Source: Cavia porcellus
Taxonomy: Eukaryota; Chordata; Mammalia; Rodentia; Caviidae
Assembly: GCF_034190915.1 (NCBI RefSeq)
Contig: NW_026947500.1
Coordinates: forward strand, 22,070,501-22,134,500
Direction of reading: 5' to 3'
DNA: 64,000 nt
Shown: positions 45,340 to 56,094 of the stretch, piece by piece
How positions within the stretch are numbered: position 1 is the stretch's first letter
How the letters are laid out: every line of letters starts with the position of its first letter
The notes under the pieces: generated by a model
Database searches by the model: none
Seen by the model: the letters and a program-made list of their open reading frames with translations, nothing else
What the model was told of the DNA's origin: nothing
Program-made: the position numbers and the translations under genes

Positions 45340-45660
45340 ACTGTGAACCCGCATATACCCAATTGTCCCTGGGTACCCCCCAGCTCAACAGAAGGATTCG
45401 ATCAACCACAGCTGGAAGCTATTTGGACAGAAGGTTGCATCTATCTGAACATGTGCTCTTTCTCTTGTCACTCTTCCCTGGATAGTGTTAACAACTGTTT
45501 CCACAGTATTTACACTGGAGGTATTCAGAGTAACCTAGAGATGGCTGATGGTTTCCAAGAGAGAGAGCATCCTTGGAACAGTGTCCGTGAGGTCCCAAAG
45601 TGACTTTCTTCGAAGACTGAGGAAGACTGTACTATGCTGCTTGAGTGTAGGATATGGGGA
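45340..45660 (+). repeat. ancient DNA transposon relic (Tigger-like?)
   Basis: GAACCCGCATATACCCAATT...GATCAACCACAGCTGGAAGCTATTTGGACAGAAGG and CTATCTGAACATGTGCTCTTTCTCTTGTCACTCTTCCCTGGATAGTG resemble a common mammalian short DNA transposon with CCGCGG-containing ends. Highly diverged. The family name is uncertain. Confidence 0.4.
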
Positions 45661-47460
45661 GGGGCTAGGTGATAGGGGGACAGGAAACTTACTTTTTGTT
45701 TACATATTGTTTCTATTTGCATAGTTAAGCAAAAAAAAAAAGTCATAATCATCCATACACAAAGGCAAGACTCTGTTCTTGAAGGGGGCTGCTGGTAAAC
45801 AATGCTGAGCAGGATGGAGGTGCCATGTGCAGCATTGAAAGGAGATAGCTATTGGTGTCTGCATTTCTGCACTGCAGCAGACACGTGAGACTTATGTGGC
45901 TTTTTCCAGGACCTAGGAGCTAGCATCTGACATAGAATTTTCTAGAAAAAGATCACCTGCCCCTTATGGCTGGATCCATGTGCTGTGATGTGTATGCTGT
46001 GGACTTTGGCTTTTGGAGCACCTTCAGCTGGAGCAGTCCAAGGGGTCTGATCCTACTCGGGAAGACCATCTGTCCTCTTCCGGCTTCTGCACTGCCTAGG
46101 AAACATTTGCAAAGGTTGCGCCACCCTCTGTACCTACCTCTTCAGCAGATTTATTAAAACAGATATAATCATAAAAGCTACAAGTCCTTCCCTTACCGAC
46201 TTTACATCTCAGTGTCAGGCACACATTTTCCATTTCACTGGCAAATAAAGCAGACTCTTCACCTCTTGACCACATTTCCACAGATAGCATGCACACACAG
46301 CCCACATCAGGCCACGGGTGTGCCATCCTCCCTGAGGGTGCTACTGACCCTGCCTTCTGAAGTCTGCTGAGGTCACCCTCAATGGGCACCTTGGCAGCAA
46401 GCAAGGCTGAAGGGTACAGAAGACCTCAGCCTCACCAGCGCCCTGGTGGGACACCTCAAGAACAGCTGTGGGGCAACAGCTCCATCCCTCAAGGCCTGGG
46501 AAGGGAAGCATAGGCACAGGAGCACACAGAGGGCTAAGAGGAAGCCATGGGCACACCCCATTGCCTATGTAGGCCATGGAGCAGCTGTCTGGGAAGGTGG
46601 CTACAAAGCTCTCTTGTGTTCCTGGCTGCCATCTCTCAGCCAGGCACCCTGCCAGTGAGGACATGGGCAGGACTGTCTCCTCAATTGAGCGTCCCCAGGC
46701 TGCCCCGGTCCCCACCCTACAATGCCTGCCACTGGTAGGTGACACAGCCAAGTGGCTAAGAGGCCCTGGTTGGGTGGCAGGAACGTCTTCTGAGCAGTTG
46801 CCCTAGCACCCAGCCCCTTTTAAGTCGTTGAGGCTTATTTTATCTCAGGTGACACTCCTGTGAATGCCTGGGGTGAGAGTTGACTCTGTGGGACCTTTAT
46901 CTGCGTCTGTGTTCAGTGCTCCCCCTCCACACCGACCTGGAGGCAGGGTTCCTGACACCATGTCACCTCTACCCTCAGGAGCCCACCTAGGAATTTCCCT
47001 GGATCCAGCCTCTGCCAGAGGCCTGGCTGCCCACCGCAGTCCCAGCACGAAGCTCTGGGCAGCTGCTGCTCCTGGGAACATCTGTCGTTTTATGGTCGCC
47101 TCTTTCACCCCTCAAACTTTGCTCCCGGCCGCCTCCCTTTTTTTTTCACACTGTTGAGTCACTGGACTGGAACAGAAATGCCTTATTAGCTGTTTTGTCT
47201 CTCAGCACCAGAGGGTGGGAAAAAATCCATAAAACCTTGCCCTTGAATAGTCCTAATTGGCCTCTCCCAGCTCCACCTCGTAAACCCCACAGTCCAGCCA
47301 GGGAGGGCCGAGGTCACGGTACACGGTGGGGACAGTGGCCTGGAGATTGAGGGGTTCACCCTGCCCTCACTGAGCCAGCTTCTGGTAACTGCCCCAGGTG
47401 GTCCCATCTGATGCTCCTCAGACCCCTGGGGTGCAAGCCTGCCCCTCCGGGGGATGTGGC

Positions 47461-47474
47461 GGGGGGGGGGGGGG
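47461..47474. repeat. G14 homopolymer
   Basis: Fourteen consecutive G. Confidence 0.98.
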
Positions 47475-48028
47475 ACACCAGCTGTGGAGTCCCTGGCAGG
47501 GCTGTGGCCTGCGGGGGTCTGAGATGGGGAGCAAAGGTTCCCAGGGAGTGAGGCAAGGTAACTCCCAAGTCACTCCTTGGGAACAGCCCTGCCACCGGGG
47601 AACCACGATAACCGTCTCTGGAGCTGCCCCCATGAGACAGACTACATTCCATCCCCACCTGGACTCTTGCCCACAGTCCAGTGGCCTGCCCCCACCCTGC
47701 CAGATGGCTCTGGCCTGGGGGCCCCACCTGCAGATGAGTGCACTGGCCTAGCACAAGCCACCCAAGGAACTGGCCCTCAACTACACTAGAGCTGATGGGG
47801 CCTTTGCATCCTGCAGGGCTGGGCCCTTGCCAGTGAAAGTTTTGCCTTCTGGGCAGAATTTCGCTCCTGCAGGTCTATAATACTCTGCTCAGGCAGGGGG
47901 CAGTCAGTATCTTCCCGTCTGCTCCATGGAGGCCCAGTGTGGCAGGGAGAGGCATCTGCTGGCCAGGTACACTGGACAGGGCAGATTGGTGAAGTGAGGC
48001 CAGAAGGGCACAGAAATGGTGCTGCTTA

Positions 48029-48185
48029 GAAGTGTGCCTTGGCCTGCAATGCCAGCTACTCAGGAGGCTGAGGCAGGAGCACTGCCAAGTTCAAATACAA
48101 CCTGGCAGCTTGGCAAGACACTGTCTTACAAATAAGCTGGGGACGTCCTCAGGCAAGGCATTGGGCTCAGTCACCAGGACTATAC
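48029..48185 (+). repeat. B1-ID dimeric SINE, forward
   Basis: AATGCCAGCTACTCAGGAGGCTGAGGCAGGAGCAC, CAAGTTCAAATACAACCTGGCAGC and ACTGTCTTACAAATAAGC, then GCTGGGGACGTCCTCAGGCAAGGC...TCAGTCACCAGGAC as a worn ID half. Confidence 0.7.
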
Positions 48186-49848
48186 CTGCATGCATGCACA
48201 CATACCACATAGGCATACACGCGCACATGGAAGCGTGCCCAACTCCCAAGCAGACAGTTGACCCTTCAGTGGTGACACACCTAGTGACTCAGGTTCAGGG
48301 TTCCAAAGTGGGCCCTTCCCTCACCAATGCTTCTGTCCACTGGAACTGGACTGGAAGTGGAGCATACCCATGCAGGGTCCCCAAATGTCAGTGTTCACAG
48401 AAGTCCCAGACACTGAGGCCGCCCGTGTGCCTGCAAGGTGCCACAGTGCGGGGACCCTGACCACACAGACCCACATCCAAATCCCGCTATGACTTGGCAA
48501 CAGGCCTGTCCAGGCCTGACTCACTTCTTTCTTTCACTAGGATAGCAGCCTCCACAGCACTTCCTGCCTGGACTCAGGCACCCCTGCAAAGATGTCACAA
48601 TAACAAAGTGACCCACAGCACACTCACTAAAGCCCCACCGAATACCCTGGTGAAGCATGCCACACCACCAGATAAACTAGAGAGCTGGTCTTCCTTCCCT
48701 GCTCTTTTACACTTGAACACAGAGCCCAGGCCCAGCCACCTCCTCACACCCTTAAGGATGCTGGCAGCAAACACAGAGCCTGGCCTAGGGACCCAGCCAC
48801 ACTGCCTCCTGCCTTATCTCCAGGGACACTGGGCAGGTCCCAAGCCCCCACGTCTGGGGCAGACGGGCCAGCTCTACTCCCAAGTCCTCAGCCAAGGCTG
48901 TGGCTTTCGGTTCTGACTGATTACAGCCCTGACCCAGGTGGTCACAGCAAGGACCCCCCACCTGGGTGAGTCATAACAGCGGCAGTCTTTGCCAGACCCC
49001 ACCGTTCAGCAACTCGGCTCTGGTTCAATGGATTCTAATGCAGACAAAGTGCTGCTTTCACTTGTTAGGAAAACAAGACCAAAAGCAAAGCCCCGGGCAG
49101 TTGGTCAGCCCCAGTTCAGGGAGAGGCCCGTCTAGGACAGCAGCCCCGCTACGCTTCAGAGAATGCTCAACACATTCAGGAGAACCAGGGAGTTAAAGGA
49201 ATCATTTGTTAAGTCTTTACAGAAAGCAGTGCTTTTATACTGATTCAAAGCCATTGAGTTTTGATTCCACAAATATGGTCAACAAAGCAGATCCAATCAC
49301 ATACAAAGCACACAGAAAGGTGAAGAGCAAATTCCCAGGAATCTTATAAAGTGACAGTCACTGCTACAACCAAGTACAGCTCTGAGGAGCCAGGCCCCCA
49401 GCCAGGCCTCCCAATTCTGCTCACCGCACCCAGTACAGGCTGAGCACACACAGCCCACACAGCACAGGATGGGAAAGTCCTACCAGGGCTCACCTGAGTC
49501 GAGGGGCAGTGCCCAAGACCTGCTCAGGGCGTTAGAGGTAGCCTCCCCTGGGTGGCACCAGGAAGTTCAGTTCCCAGCTCTTTTGAAACTTCAAACCCTT
49601 GCAGGACAGTAAAGTGACACAGCCAGACCTCCATGCTGCCTAAAATGCCACGTTAGACGTGGGAAGGCAACACGTGGACTGATTCATTCCTTTCCCTTTT
49701 AGGTTTCTATGGTACCAAGGTTGCCTTGAGAAGGATCGGTGACCCTGTGGGAAGGAGACACTGAAATGGAGAGAACATCTCATGCATGTTATTTGTAAAC
49801 AGTATCAAATTCAGAAATAAACAGGGACACAAAAGAAGTCCATTACAT

Positions 49849-49877
49849 TTTATTTTACATTCTTATCCTGCATTTAT
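49849..49877 (-). promoter_or_regulatory. tandem AATAAA on the reverse strand, possible distal AOPEP / pri-miRNA 3' end
   Basis: TTTATT at 49849-49854 and near 49872-49877 on the + strand reads AATAAA on the - strand. They lie about 920 nt downstream of mir-24-1. In human the AOPEP (C9orf3) transcript extends past mir-24-1, so a 3' end about here would fit. Confidence 0.4.
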
Positions 49878-50792
49878 TAAAAAAAAAAACATAAAAACTA
49901 GAAAACTCCAAGTACTGGATGTATTACTCAAAGCAGTTCTGTAGAAGCCTCAGGAATCCATCAGAGCAGCACGTCTGGCTGTGCTCTTGGCTAACACGCA
50001 GCAGCCGCCTTCAGAGCGGCCGGTTCGGGCTCCCACAGCTCCCAACCAGCGCAGGTGGCGTCAGCACCACATGGAGGCAGCCAATACCACACTGAACACT
50101 GGCTCAAGGGTGTATCCCCAAGGCAGGACACAGGCAGCCAGGTGGTGGCCATGCGGAGACAGTTTATGAGGCTCAGTCCTCCAATCAAGCCCAGCTGAGC
50201 CGACCTCTGGGAAGAGGAGCCCCAACAAATGACACTGCTGTCGCTGATGGCTTCTGCAGCCACACAATCCTTCCTCTGATGTCCAGGGTCAGTGTGATCC
50301 TGGGTGCCCAGGCCCAGGAGGAGACATAGGAAAGAACCTCACTGTGACCTCCCCTGCAAAGGAAACAGTGATAGCATTTACTGCCCAGCCACTGCGGAGG
50401 GTTCTGGTAAACCAGGGCCTCTGTGCTCCCACTCTGGGAGGGAGAGGACTTTCATCAGAGGACAAGGACGAGACCCAGGCCACACCTCAGAACCCCCAGA
50501 GGTCTGTAGTTCAACATAGCCCACAACCTGGGGACTGTGACAGAGGCCTCATTCAGGCCCGGCAGCCCCGCTGCCTGAGGAAGCGGAAACCGACTCAAGG
50601 CAGTCCTGCCTCGGCCACCAGGGAGAGGGAGTGTGCCCGCCCTGCTGCTGATTTTACACATCTACGGGTCCCCACATCGCAGGGGCACATACAGATGGGT
50701 GCCAGTGTGGGGTCTGCTGCGGGGCCCGCCACTTCCTCAGGATGGTCGCCTGCCACGGGCGCGGAGACGGGAGGCTTTGCTCAAGGGCTCGA

Positions 50793-50859
50793 CTCCTGTT
50801 CCTGCTGAACTGAGCCAGTGTGTACAAGAGAACTGATATCAGCTCAGTAGGCACCGGAG
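50793..50859 (-). ncRNA. MIR24-1: mir-24-1 precursor
   Basis: Hairpin on the reverse strand. Its 3' arm is the full mature miR-24-3p (TGGCTCAGTTCAGCAGGAAC followed by AG, 50796-50817). Its 5' arm is TGCCTACTGAGCTGATATCA then GT (50832-50853). The loop differs slightly from human, one base shorter. miR-24 is a deeply conserved post-transcriptional repressor, processed by Drosha and Dicer. It is the last member of the cluster in transcription order and lies about 0.4 kb from mir-27b. Confidence 0.98.
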
Positions 50860-50860
50860 G
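50794..50860 (+). ncRNA. MIR3074: mir-3074 precursor, antisense to mir-24-1
   Basis: The + strand of the same hairpin contains GTTCCTGCTGAACTGAGCCA then G (50798-50818), equal to human miR-3074-5p, and GATATCAGCTCAGTAGGCAC then CG (50835-50856), equal to miR-3074-3p. The sequence is present, but expression needs a + strand transcript, for example FANCC read-through. Confidence 0.75.
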
Positions 50861-51254
50861 GCGGGTCCAACGACAGCCGGAGCAGCGGTGCCTCAGCTGG
50901 TCCCACCGGCGACTGCGGGGGACACCGAGACCTGGGCTGCAAATACAAGAGAGAGTTCACCGGGCCTAAGCAGCGACACAGAACCCGCCCCGCCCACATG
51001 CAACCGGTTGTCACATGGCTTCGCTCAGTTTCTCAGAGCGCTTGGCTTCAGTTTATGAAGAATAATTTTTGCAATTTCCAGTATATTCAACCTGCCAGAC
51101 AGACATCTGGCTCATGGGCGTGTCCCACAGATGGGCTGTGTCCTGGGCCTGGGCGGCCGGGCTCCTCTGCCAGGACTGGGCCTCCCTCAGCTCCGCAGGG
51201 CCACCCGGTAGGAGGGGCCTCTGCCCAGCAGCTCCAACTTACATGTCCCCATCT

Positions 51255-51351
51255 CACCTTCTCCCCAGGTGCAGAACTTAGCCACTGTGAACAAAGCGGA
51301 AACCAATCACTGTTCACCAATCAGCTAAGCTCTGCACCTCGTTAGAGAGGT
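51255..51351 (-). ncRNA. MIR27B: mir-27b precursor
   Basis: 97-nt hairpin on the reverse strand, the same length as in human. Mature miR-27b-3p (TTCACAGTGGCTAAGTTCTG then C) lies at 51271-51291 and the 5p arm AGAGCTTAGCTGATTGGTGA then AC at 51312-51333. miR-27b regulates lipid metabolism and angiogenesis targets in other mammals. It sits 137 nt from mir-23b, so the two share one primary transcript. Confidence 0.98.
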
Positions 51352-51488
51352 CATCGCGGGGCATAGGTTAAGGGTCGGCGAGCATCTTCCATGATCCTTG
51401 GCTTCTTTTGTTTCCAAAGAGCTATGCGATACATCTGTCCTCCAAACTGCAGAGAGAGAGGAACTGTGGTTTCGGTTTCAGAGGAGCA

Positions 51489-51585
51489 GCCAAGGTCGTG
51501 GTTGCGTGGTAATCCCTGGCAATGTGATTTTAATCTTAAGTCACAAATCAGCATGCCAGGAACCCAAGCAGCCAGAGCACTCAGG
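51489..51585 (-). ncRNA. MIR23B: mir-23b precursor
   Basis: 97-nt hairpin on the reverse strand. Mature miR-23b-3p (ATCACATTGCCAGGGATTAC then CAC) lies at 51506-51528 and the 5p arm TGGGTTCCTGGCATGCTGAT then TT at 51545-51566. The downstream flank ACGCAACCACGACCTTGGC is identical to human as I recall it. It is the first member of the 23b-27b-24-1 cluster, in the 3' part of AOPEP. Confidence 0.98.
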
Positions 51586-53170
51586 AGCAGAGCTGCGCCC
51601 TGCACACCCGCCACTGCCTCCGGGCTGGCCGCGCGGGCCCCACCGAGCTGGCGTCCCAGTATTTTCAGATCCAAAGCACTTGGTGATGAGCATAGGGCGC
51701 AACAGGACCTGGCAGGTGCCCAGATCAGTCACGTGACAGAACCAGCCAAGAGGGCCATCCTTGCTCCCAGGTCCCTGCCTTTGAACCCCTGGGGACACAC
51801 CCTCCCCTCGCCACCTGGACTCTACACAGTCTGGGACACAGCTGGGGCCTGCTCAGCTGAGGAAGGCCTCCCTGCTGGAGGGGTGGCTCAGGGGCAGTCC
51901 CTGTCCCGGTCCCTTGGAGCAGGTGGGGGCCGCTGTGACCCTGCCTTCAGCTAAACGGCAGGGACAGGGAAGGGTAGGAAATGGCAGGCTCTCCTGAGAT
52001 GACTGGGACGACCATTTTGTCTGCTCAGGGAACAAAGAGAAAAAGATTACAGAGTCACGCAACCACGTGTGCCTCTGCCGTTCTCCAGCGCAGAGCCAAC
52101 AATGAACAGCGGGCCAGATCGGAGTCTCCATCCACCAGGTAACATAAACCACCCATGAAATTAAACATCACCAGGAAACAGGGCTGCCTCGGATTACTAC
52201 TGAGACAGTGCTGCCGCTGGGGAATCGGTGGGTGCGCCTGGTGCAGCTGCCCCCATCCGTACTGTGCAGCCACCCCCTATTCCTCGCACCCACCAGGGCT
52301 CTTCTGAAGAGCACACTTGGACAGCACAAAAGCTTCGTGTCCTTCTTCAGTATCAGCTCTTTCAGACCCACAAGATGCGCAGACATAACAGACAGCAGTG
52401 GGCTCTGTAAGAGCAAAACTCCAGAGGTGCACGAGGTAGCCAACAAAAGCAAAGGCTGAACACAACAGTCATGCAAGTTACACAGTATGCAACAACGTGA
52501 AAAACACTTGCAATCTGATACTAAGTTTTTTTAAAAAAAAGAATACAAAACTGGACATCATGTAAAACCTTGGGAAAAAAAGATACAGACATAAGGATTA
52601 TTAGAGGAAAGAACGCAGCACTCTCATAGTATAATTTAAAAACACTACCACTGTCGAATTACGTACTTTATTAGTACAGAATTTACACTGAAAAACCTGC
52701 CCAGAGAAATCTAACAGGCCCATCTGAAGCACTAGAACAAGAGAACATGCCCTGGTGCTCTAGGGCCCCTTACAGGTGGCCAGGGAGAAACCAGTGAGGA
52801 ATAAGCCCTGCCACTGGGCACACACATGCTGGTGGCTGGGGTGGACCCCAAGGAGCCCCAGTCTTCCTGCATCCAGGGGAGACTCCCACGCCTTGAAGTC
52901 TATGGGTTGGCTTGTCTGCTAGGGCTCCCATTCTATCTCCACACTGACACGAGGTCCTCCACAGGTTACAAAACCCAAGGTGGCCAAAAATGGTACCAGA
53001 CCTGCAGTACCTGGGCCTGGCCTCCGTTCTGTCTGCTCCCCAAGGCACCTGCACAGCCCAGCAGGGGGCAGAGACTGGAACTGTGGGGTTGGGGGGGTGC
53101 CTCGGTTCATCTCCTGAGGGCACCTGTTGAGAACCGCATGCAGAGGAAGGAAGGAGAAAGAATCACCTCT
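51586..53170 (-). other. AOPEP: AOPEP 3' sequence / pri-miRNA upstream region
   Basis: Sequence between the AOPEP stop codon and mir-23b. It is either 3'UTR or a 3' intron that carries the primary microRNA transcript. A reverse-strand AATAAA at 52667-52672 could give a short AOPEP mRNA. GC-rich near 51600-51900. Open frames here have no family match. Confidence 0.5.
52667..52672 (-). promoter_or_regulatory. AOPEP: AATAAA on the reverse strand, possible proximal AOPEP poly(A) signal
   Basis: TTTATT on the + strand, about 500 nt after the AOPEP stop codon, inside an AT-rich patch. Use of this signal would end the mRNA before the microRNA cluster. Confidence 0.4.
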
Positions 53171-53311
53171 TCAAAACAGCATCTCAGCCACCAGCTCCGC
53201 CGAGGCTCTGTCCATCTGGCCCCTAGCCCGCTCGAAGCACCTGCGGGCGAGCTGCTGCTGCCTGGCATCCTCGCCCACCATCAGCTCCCCGTAGAGGTAG
53301 ACACCCATGGC
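53171..53311 (-). CDS. AOPEP: AOPEP terminal coding exon with stop
   Basis: Aminopeptidase O is an M1-family zinc metallopeptidase of the LTA4H/aminopeptidase B group, reported to release N-terminal Arg from angiotensin III. This exon encodes the end of its C-terminal helical domain: AMGVYLYGELMVGEDARQQQ, LARRCFERARGQMDRASAEL and VAEMLF, then TGA at 53171-53173 (plus coordinates). The acceptor reads CACAG on the reverse strand. 46 residues plus stop, phase 0. The catalytic HEXXH region lies in exons beyond the window. The match rests on my memory of the human C-terminus. A GT dinucleotide 5-6 nt after the stop (GAG|GTGATT) could be a 3'UTR donor. Confidence 0.88.
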   Translation of the reverse strand, partial: AMGVYLYGELMVGEDARQQQLARRCFERARGQMDRASAELVAEMLF

Positions 53312-54873
53312 CTGTGGGCAGAGCTACAGCGTCAGGGGAGTCTGTGTCACCCAGGCCCAGGCCCACAGTTCCCTGCTCCCCACAAACTGCTGCCTTAGGA
53401 AGCACGGAGACCCGTGAAGACAGCCAGAGGGCTGTATGTTTGCCATCTGCAGCTTCCAATATGGTTTCTTCCTGGTTCCTGTGAAAACCCCATGGGGTCC
53501 TTAGCAAGTGACTGCCGACAGACTGGCCATTGTCCTGTGTCAGAGGGATGCCTATGTCGGGAATGTCCCCACAGGGACCAGCAAGGAGAGCCCGGTGCCT
53601 GTCACAGGGACTCAGGGCTCCTTCCCAGGAAAATGTGTGCTAGGACTGGCTCAATCCCCTTCCTTCAGGCCACCCGTCACCCACTGGGGCGATAAAGACC
53701 ACATGGCGCGGCAGGGACCACAGAATGTCTGTCCTTATGCCCACTCTGGCCATTTTCCTGCCACAGCCTCAACTACAGCGGACACTGGCTTTTCTGTTTG
53801 GAGAACAATGCTGTGAGGACTCACATCTGTACTTTTCCTATATTTTAAAAACAGCCAATCATGTTCTGCAAGACTGAAGGACCCTTTGGCTCTGTCTGCC
53901 TTGTTTTTCCAAGCTGAGTTATTCCAAGGGTCACATTCTTTTGGAGCAAAATTAAAAAAGAATTCAAAGGCAGCACAAGATAAAAACTCAGCAATCAGGG
54001 ACCCCAAAGCGCCTCCCTGACAAAGTTCAGACCAGTGAGCCTCACATAGTGAAGAGCGAGGCGCTAGGCATACTTGGGTCACCGAGCCCAGCTCTCCTGC
54101 GCTCCTGTCCGCTACTCAGCCTCCTCTGACTCCACTGTGCAAATGTGACATTTCTGCGGCTGCAAAGTCATGCACTTTTCTCTGTGGGAATAACTAGCCC
54201 TACTCACTGGTTGCCCCCTGCCTGGGATGCTGTCAAAGGTCCTTTTGTTTGTCCCTGCCCCCTTCCTCCACCCCCACCAAGCTCCGCTCCATTCCGGCAG
54301 CCCACAGCCTTGGCAGGCAGCTCCTTCCAAGGCACACGCTGGTGGCAAAGTGTGCGGGGGTGACGGGGTACTGCATGTCACAGAGGGCACCCTGAGCGGA
54401 GACCCGCTGTGAAGAACAAGCACATCCCCAAATGCTGCTAACACACACTTCCAGTGGGCTCCAGGTCAAGCAGCCACTTCTGGGAAGGAAGTTCATGCAG
54501 GAAGGGGACGGAGCTCAGGGCTTGGCAGACTCTGGTCTGGCCTCTGCACTCGTGCTTACAGCAAGCCCTGGGGATGGCACCTGTACCCTGGCCTTGGCCC
54601 GAGAGGCTCTGGAGAGCTCCATGGGGGACTCGGCCAATGGGCCAGCAGTCCACGGGCAGCAAGCCCACGGGTGCATCTGCAGTGTGGAACTACTCACCCC
54701 TGCACAGGCATAGAGGGTAGGGACATCCACTCTGAAGAGCAACAGTGCCGAAGAGGTGCCTGAGGGAACCTCTTGGGAAGCTACAATGTTCTCAGAGAGA
54801 TGCCAAGGACCCGGGTCTCTCTGGGAAGGGCACCAACAGGGACAGGCAGGGGCCAGCACTAAAGTGTCCTCAC
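53312..54873 (-). other. AOPEP: AOPEP last coding intron
   Basis: A 1.56-kb GC-rich intron between the two recognised exons. No repeat or RNA gene seen. Confidence 0.75.
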
Positions 54874-54960
54874 CTGGTCCTCCCAAAGAAACCGCTCCAC
54901 GTGTCCGTACCCGCGCGTGTACTTGTGCTTGACAATGAGCTCACACCACCGGTGGCGCAC
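54874..54960 (-). CDS. AOPEP: AOPEP penultimate coding exon
   Basis: This 87-nt exon, phase 0 at both ends, encodes VRHRWCELIVKHKYTRGYGH and VERFLWEDQ. It joins in frame to AMGVYLYGELMV of the next exon. The pattern (RHRWCELIVKHKY...VERFL) is the conserved armadillo-like helix pair at the end of LTA4H-type M1 peptidases. The acceptor is TTCTCCCCAAG and the donor is GTGAGG on the reverse strand. The preceding exon was not found before position 64000. Confidence 0.9.
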
Positions 54961-55534
54961 CTTGGGGAGAAGGGAGAGAGTGGTAAGCACTGGGCCACCA
55001 GATCCCACAGCGTGAGCCTAAGAGAGAGGCCTCTGCAGCCACACGGCCCACAGTTGGTCTCTGACACGCTTCACTGTACATTTCTGTTTGGCTTCTTTTT
55101 AAAAGAGAACAAGTCCCTAGTGAGGCGGGTTCGCAGTCAACCCTCTCGGGGAAAAGAGGCATTTCAGCAGTGCTTCAGCATTTCAGACGCCACCAGGGAT
55201 GTGCTGAGATGCAAGACTGGGCTGGGAACAAGGGCCATGTCCCAGGCTGGGCTCCCAGTAGCCTCATTTCCCACAGGGCACTGTCCCAGAGGCTCCTGTC
55301 ACCACTCTGACCATTTCATTTCTGGTAATAGTGGTGGCTGATCCAACGAGGCTGATTATAACAATAAAAGCAGAAGGGGAAGATGCTGCTCTCTGATCTC
55401 CAAAGGAGCCAATGCGCCCGCTGACGGTTTGGGCAAGAAGCTGGTGCAGGATTCGGTCGACCTGGCAGCTCCCACTCCTGCTGCATGGATGCCCTCGAGC
55501 ACAATGTACCAGAAGCACACGAGCTACAAGTAGA

Positions 55535-55697
55535 AGCCACAAGCCTGTGATGCCACTCACAAGCTGACACAGGAGGATTTCAAGTTCAAGCCCAGCCTAG
55601 GCAACTTAACAAGAATTTATCTCAGCAAACAGAAAAAAGGCTGGGGATACAGTGACGTATGCATAAAATCCTGAGTTCAATTCCCAGTCCGGAGAGT
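55535..55697 (+). repeat. B1-ID dimeric SINE, forward
   Basis: AGCCTGTGATGCCACTCACAAGCTGACACAGGAGGATTTCAAGTTCAAGCCCAGCCTAGGCAAC is followed by GGCTGGGGATACAGTGACG...CTGAGTTCAATTCCCAGTCC. Confidence 0.7.
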
Positions 55698-55699
55698 GG

Positions 55700-55820
55700 G
55701 CCGGGGCAGTGGCACACACCTGTCATCAATCCCAGCACCCTGGAGGCTACAGGAGGAGAATCATAAGTTTGATCCTAGCCTTCGCTACACAGTGAGGTGC
55801 TCTCAAAAACTTAAATAAAT
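55700..55820 (+). repeat. B1-like SINE, forward
   Basis: GCCGGGGCAGTGGCACACACCTGTCATCAATCCCAGCACCCTGGAGGC, GTTTGATCCTAGCCTTCGCTACACAGTGAGG and a short A-rich tail. It directly follows the B1-ID dimer. Confidence 0.8.
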
Positions 55821-56081
55821 GATGCATCTGACTGAGGTGTACCTGCCTGGATTTGCTAAAAGCCCTACCCTTTCTCCAAATCTAGACAGTGTGGGTGTCC
55901 TTCGGGAGGCAGTCACCAGGGACAAGGGCGCCCCCTGCAGGCAAAGCCAGGCATCTCATGCTGCAGGCCTGTTCACAAAGAAACTGAGGGACTCTGGCTC
56001 ACACCCGTGCCAGGCTCTCATTTCCACCCAGCAAGCAGCCTGCTACCCCTACTCCAATACAGCTTCAACCTGGCACACACC

Positions 56082-56094
56082 GGGGGGGGGGGGG
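56082..56094. repeat. G13 homopolymer
   Basis: Thirteen consecutive G. Confidence 0.98.

Larger units (their letters stand above)
44581..49848. other. region between the FANCC and AOPEP 3' ends
   Basis: Holds the DNA-transposon-like relic at 45340 and the SINE at 48029. The G14 tract at 47461-47474 is the only other clear feature. 45760-48020 is GC-rich and has many chance open frames on both strands. I found no splice-flanked coding segment with a family resemblance, and no RNA gene. Confidence 0.6.

Noticed and set aside
51391..51954. 187-codon + strand open frame over mir-23b
   Set aside because: It is antisense to the mir-23b hairpin and its conserved flank, which explains the sequence constraint without a protein.
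54745..55341. 198-codon + strand open frame overlapping the AOPEP penultimate exon
   Set aside because: The - strand of 54874-54960 gives a clean, splice-flanked exon of a known family. The + frame is its antisense shadow extended into intron.
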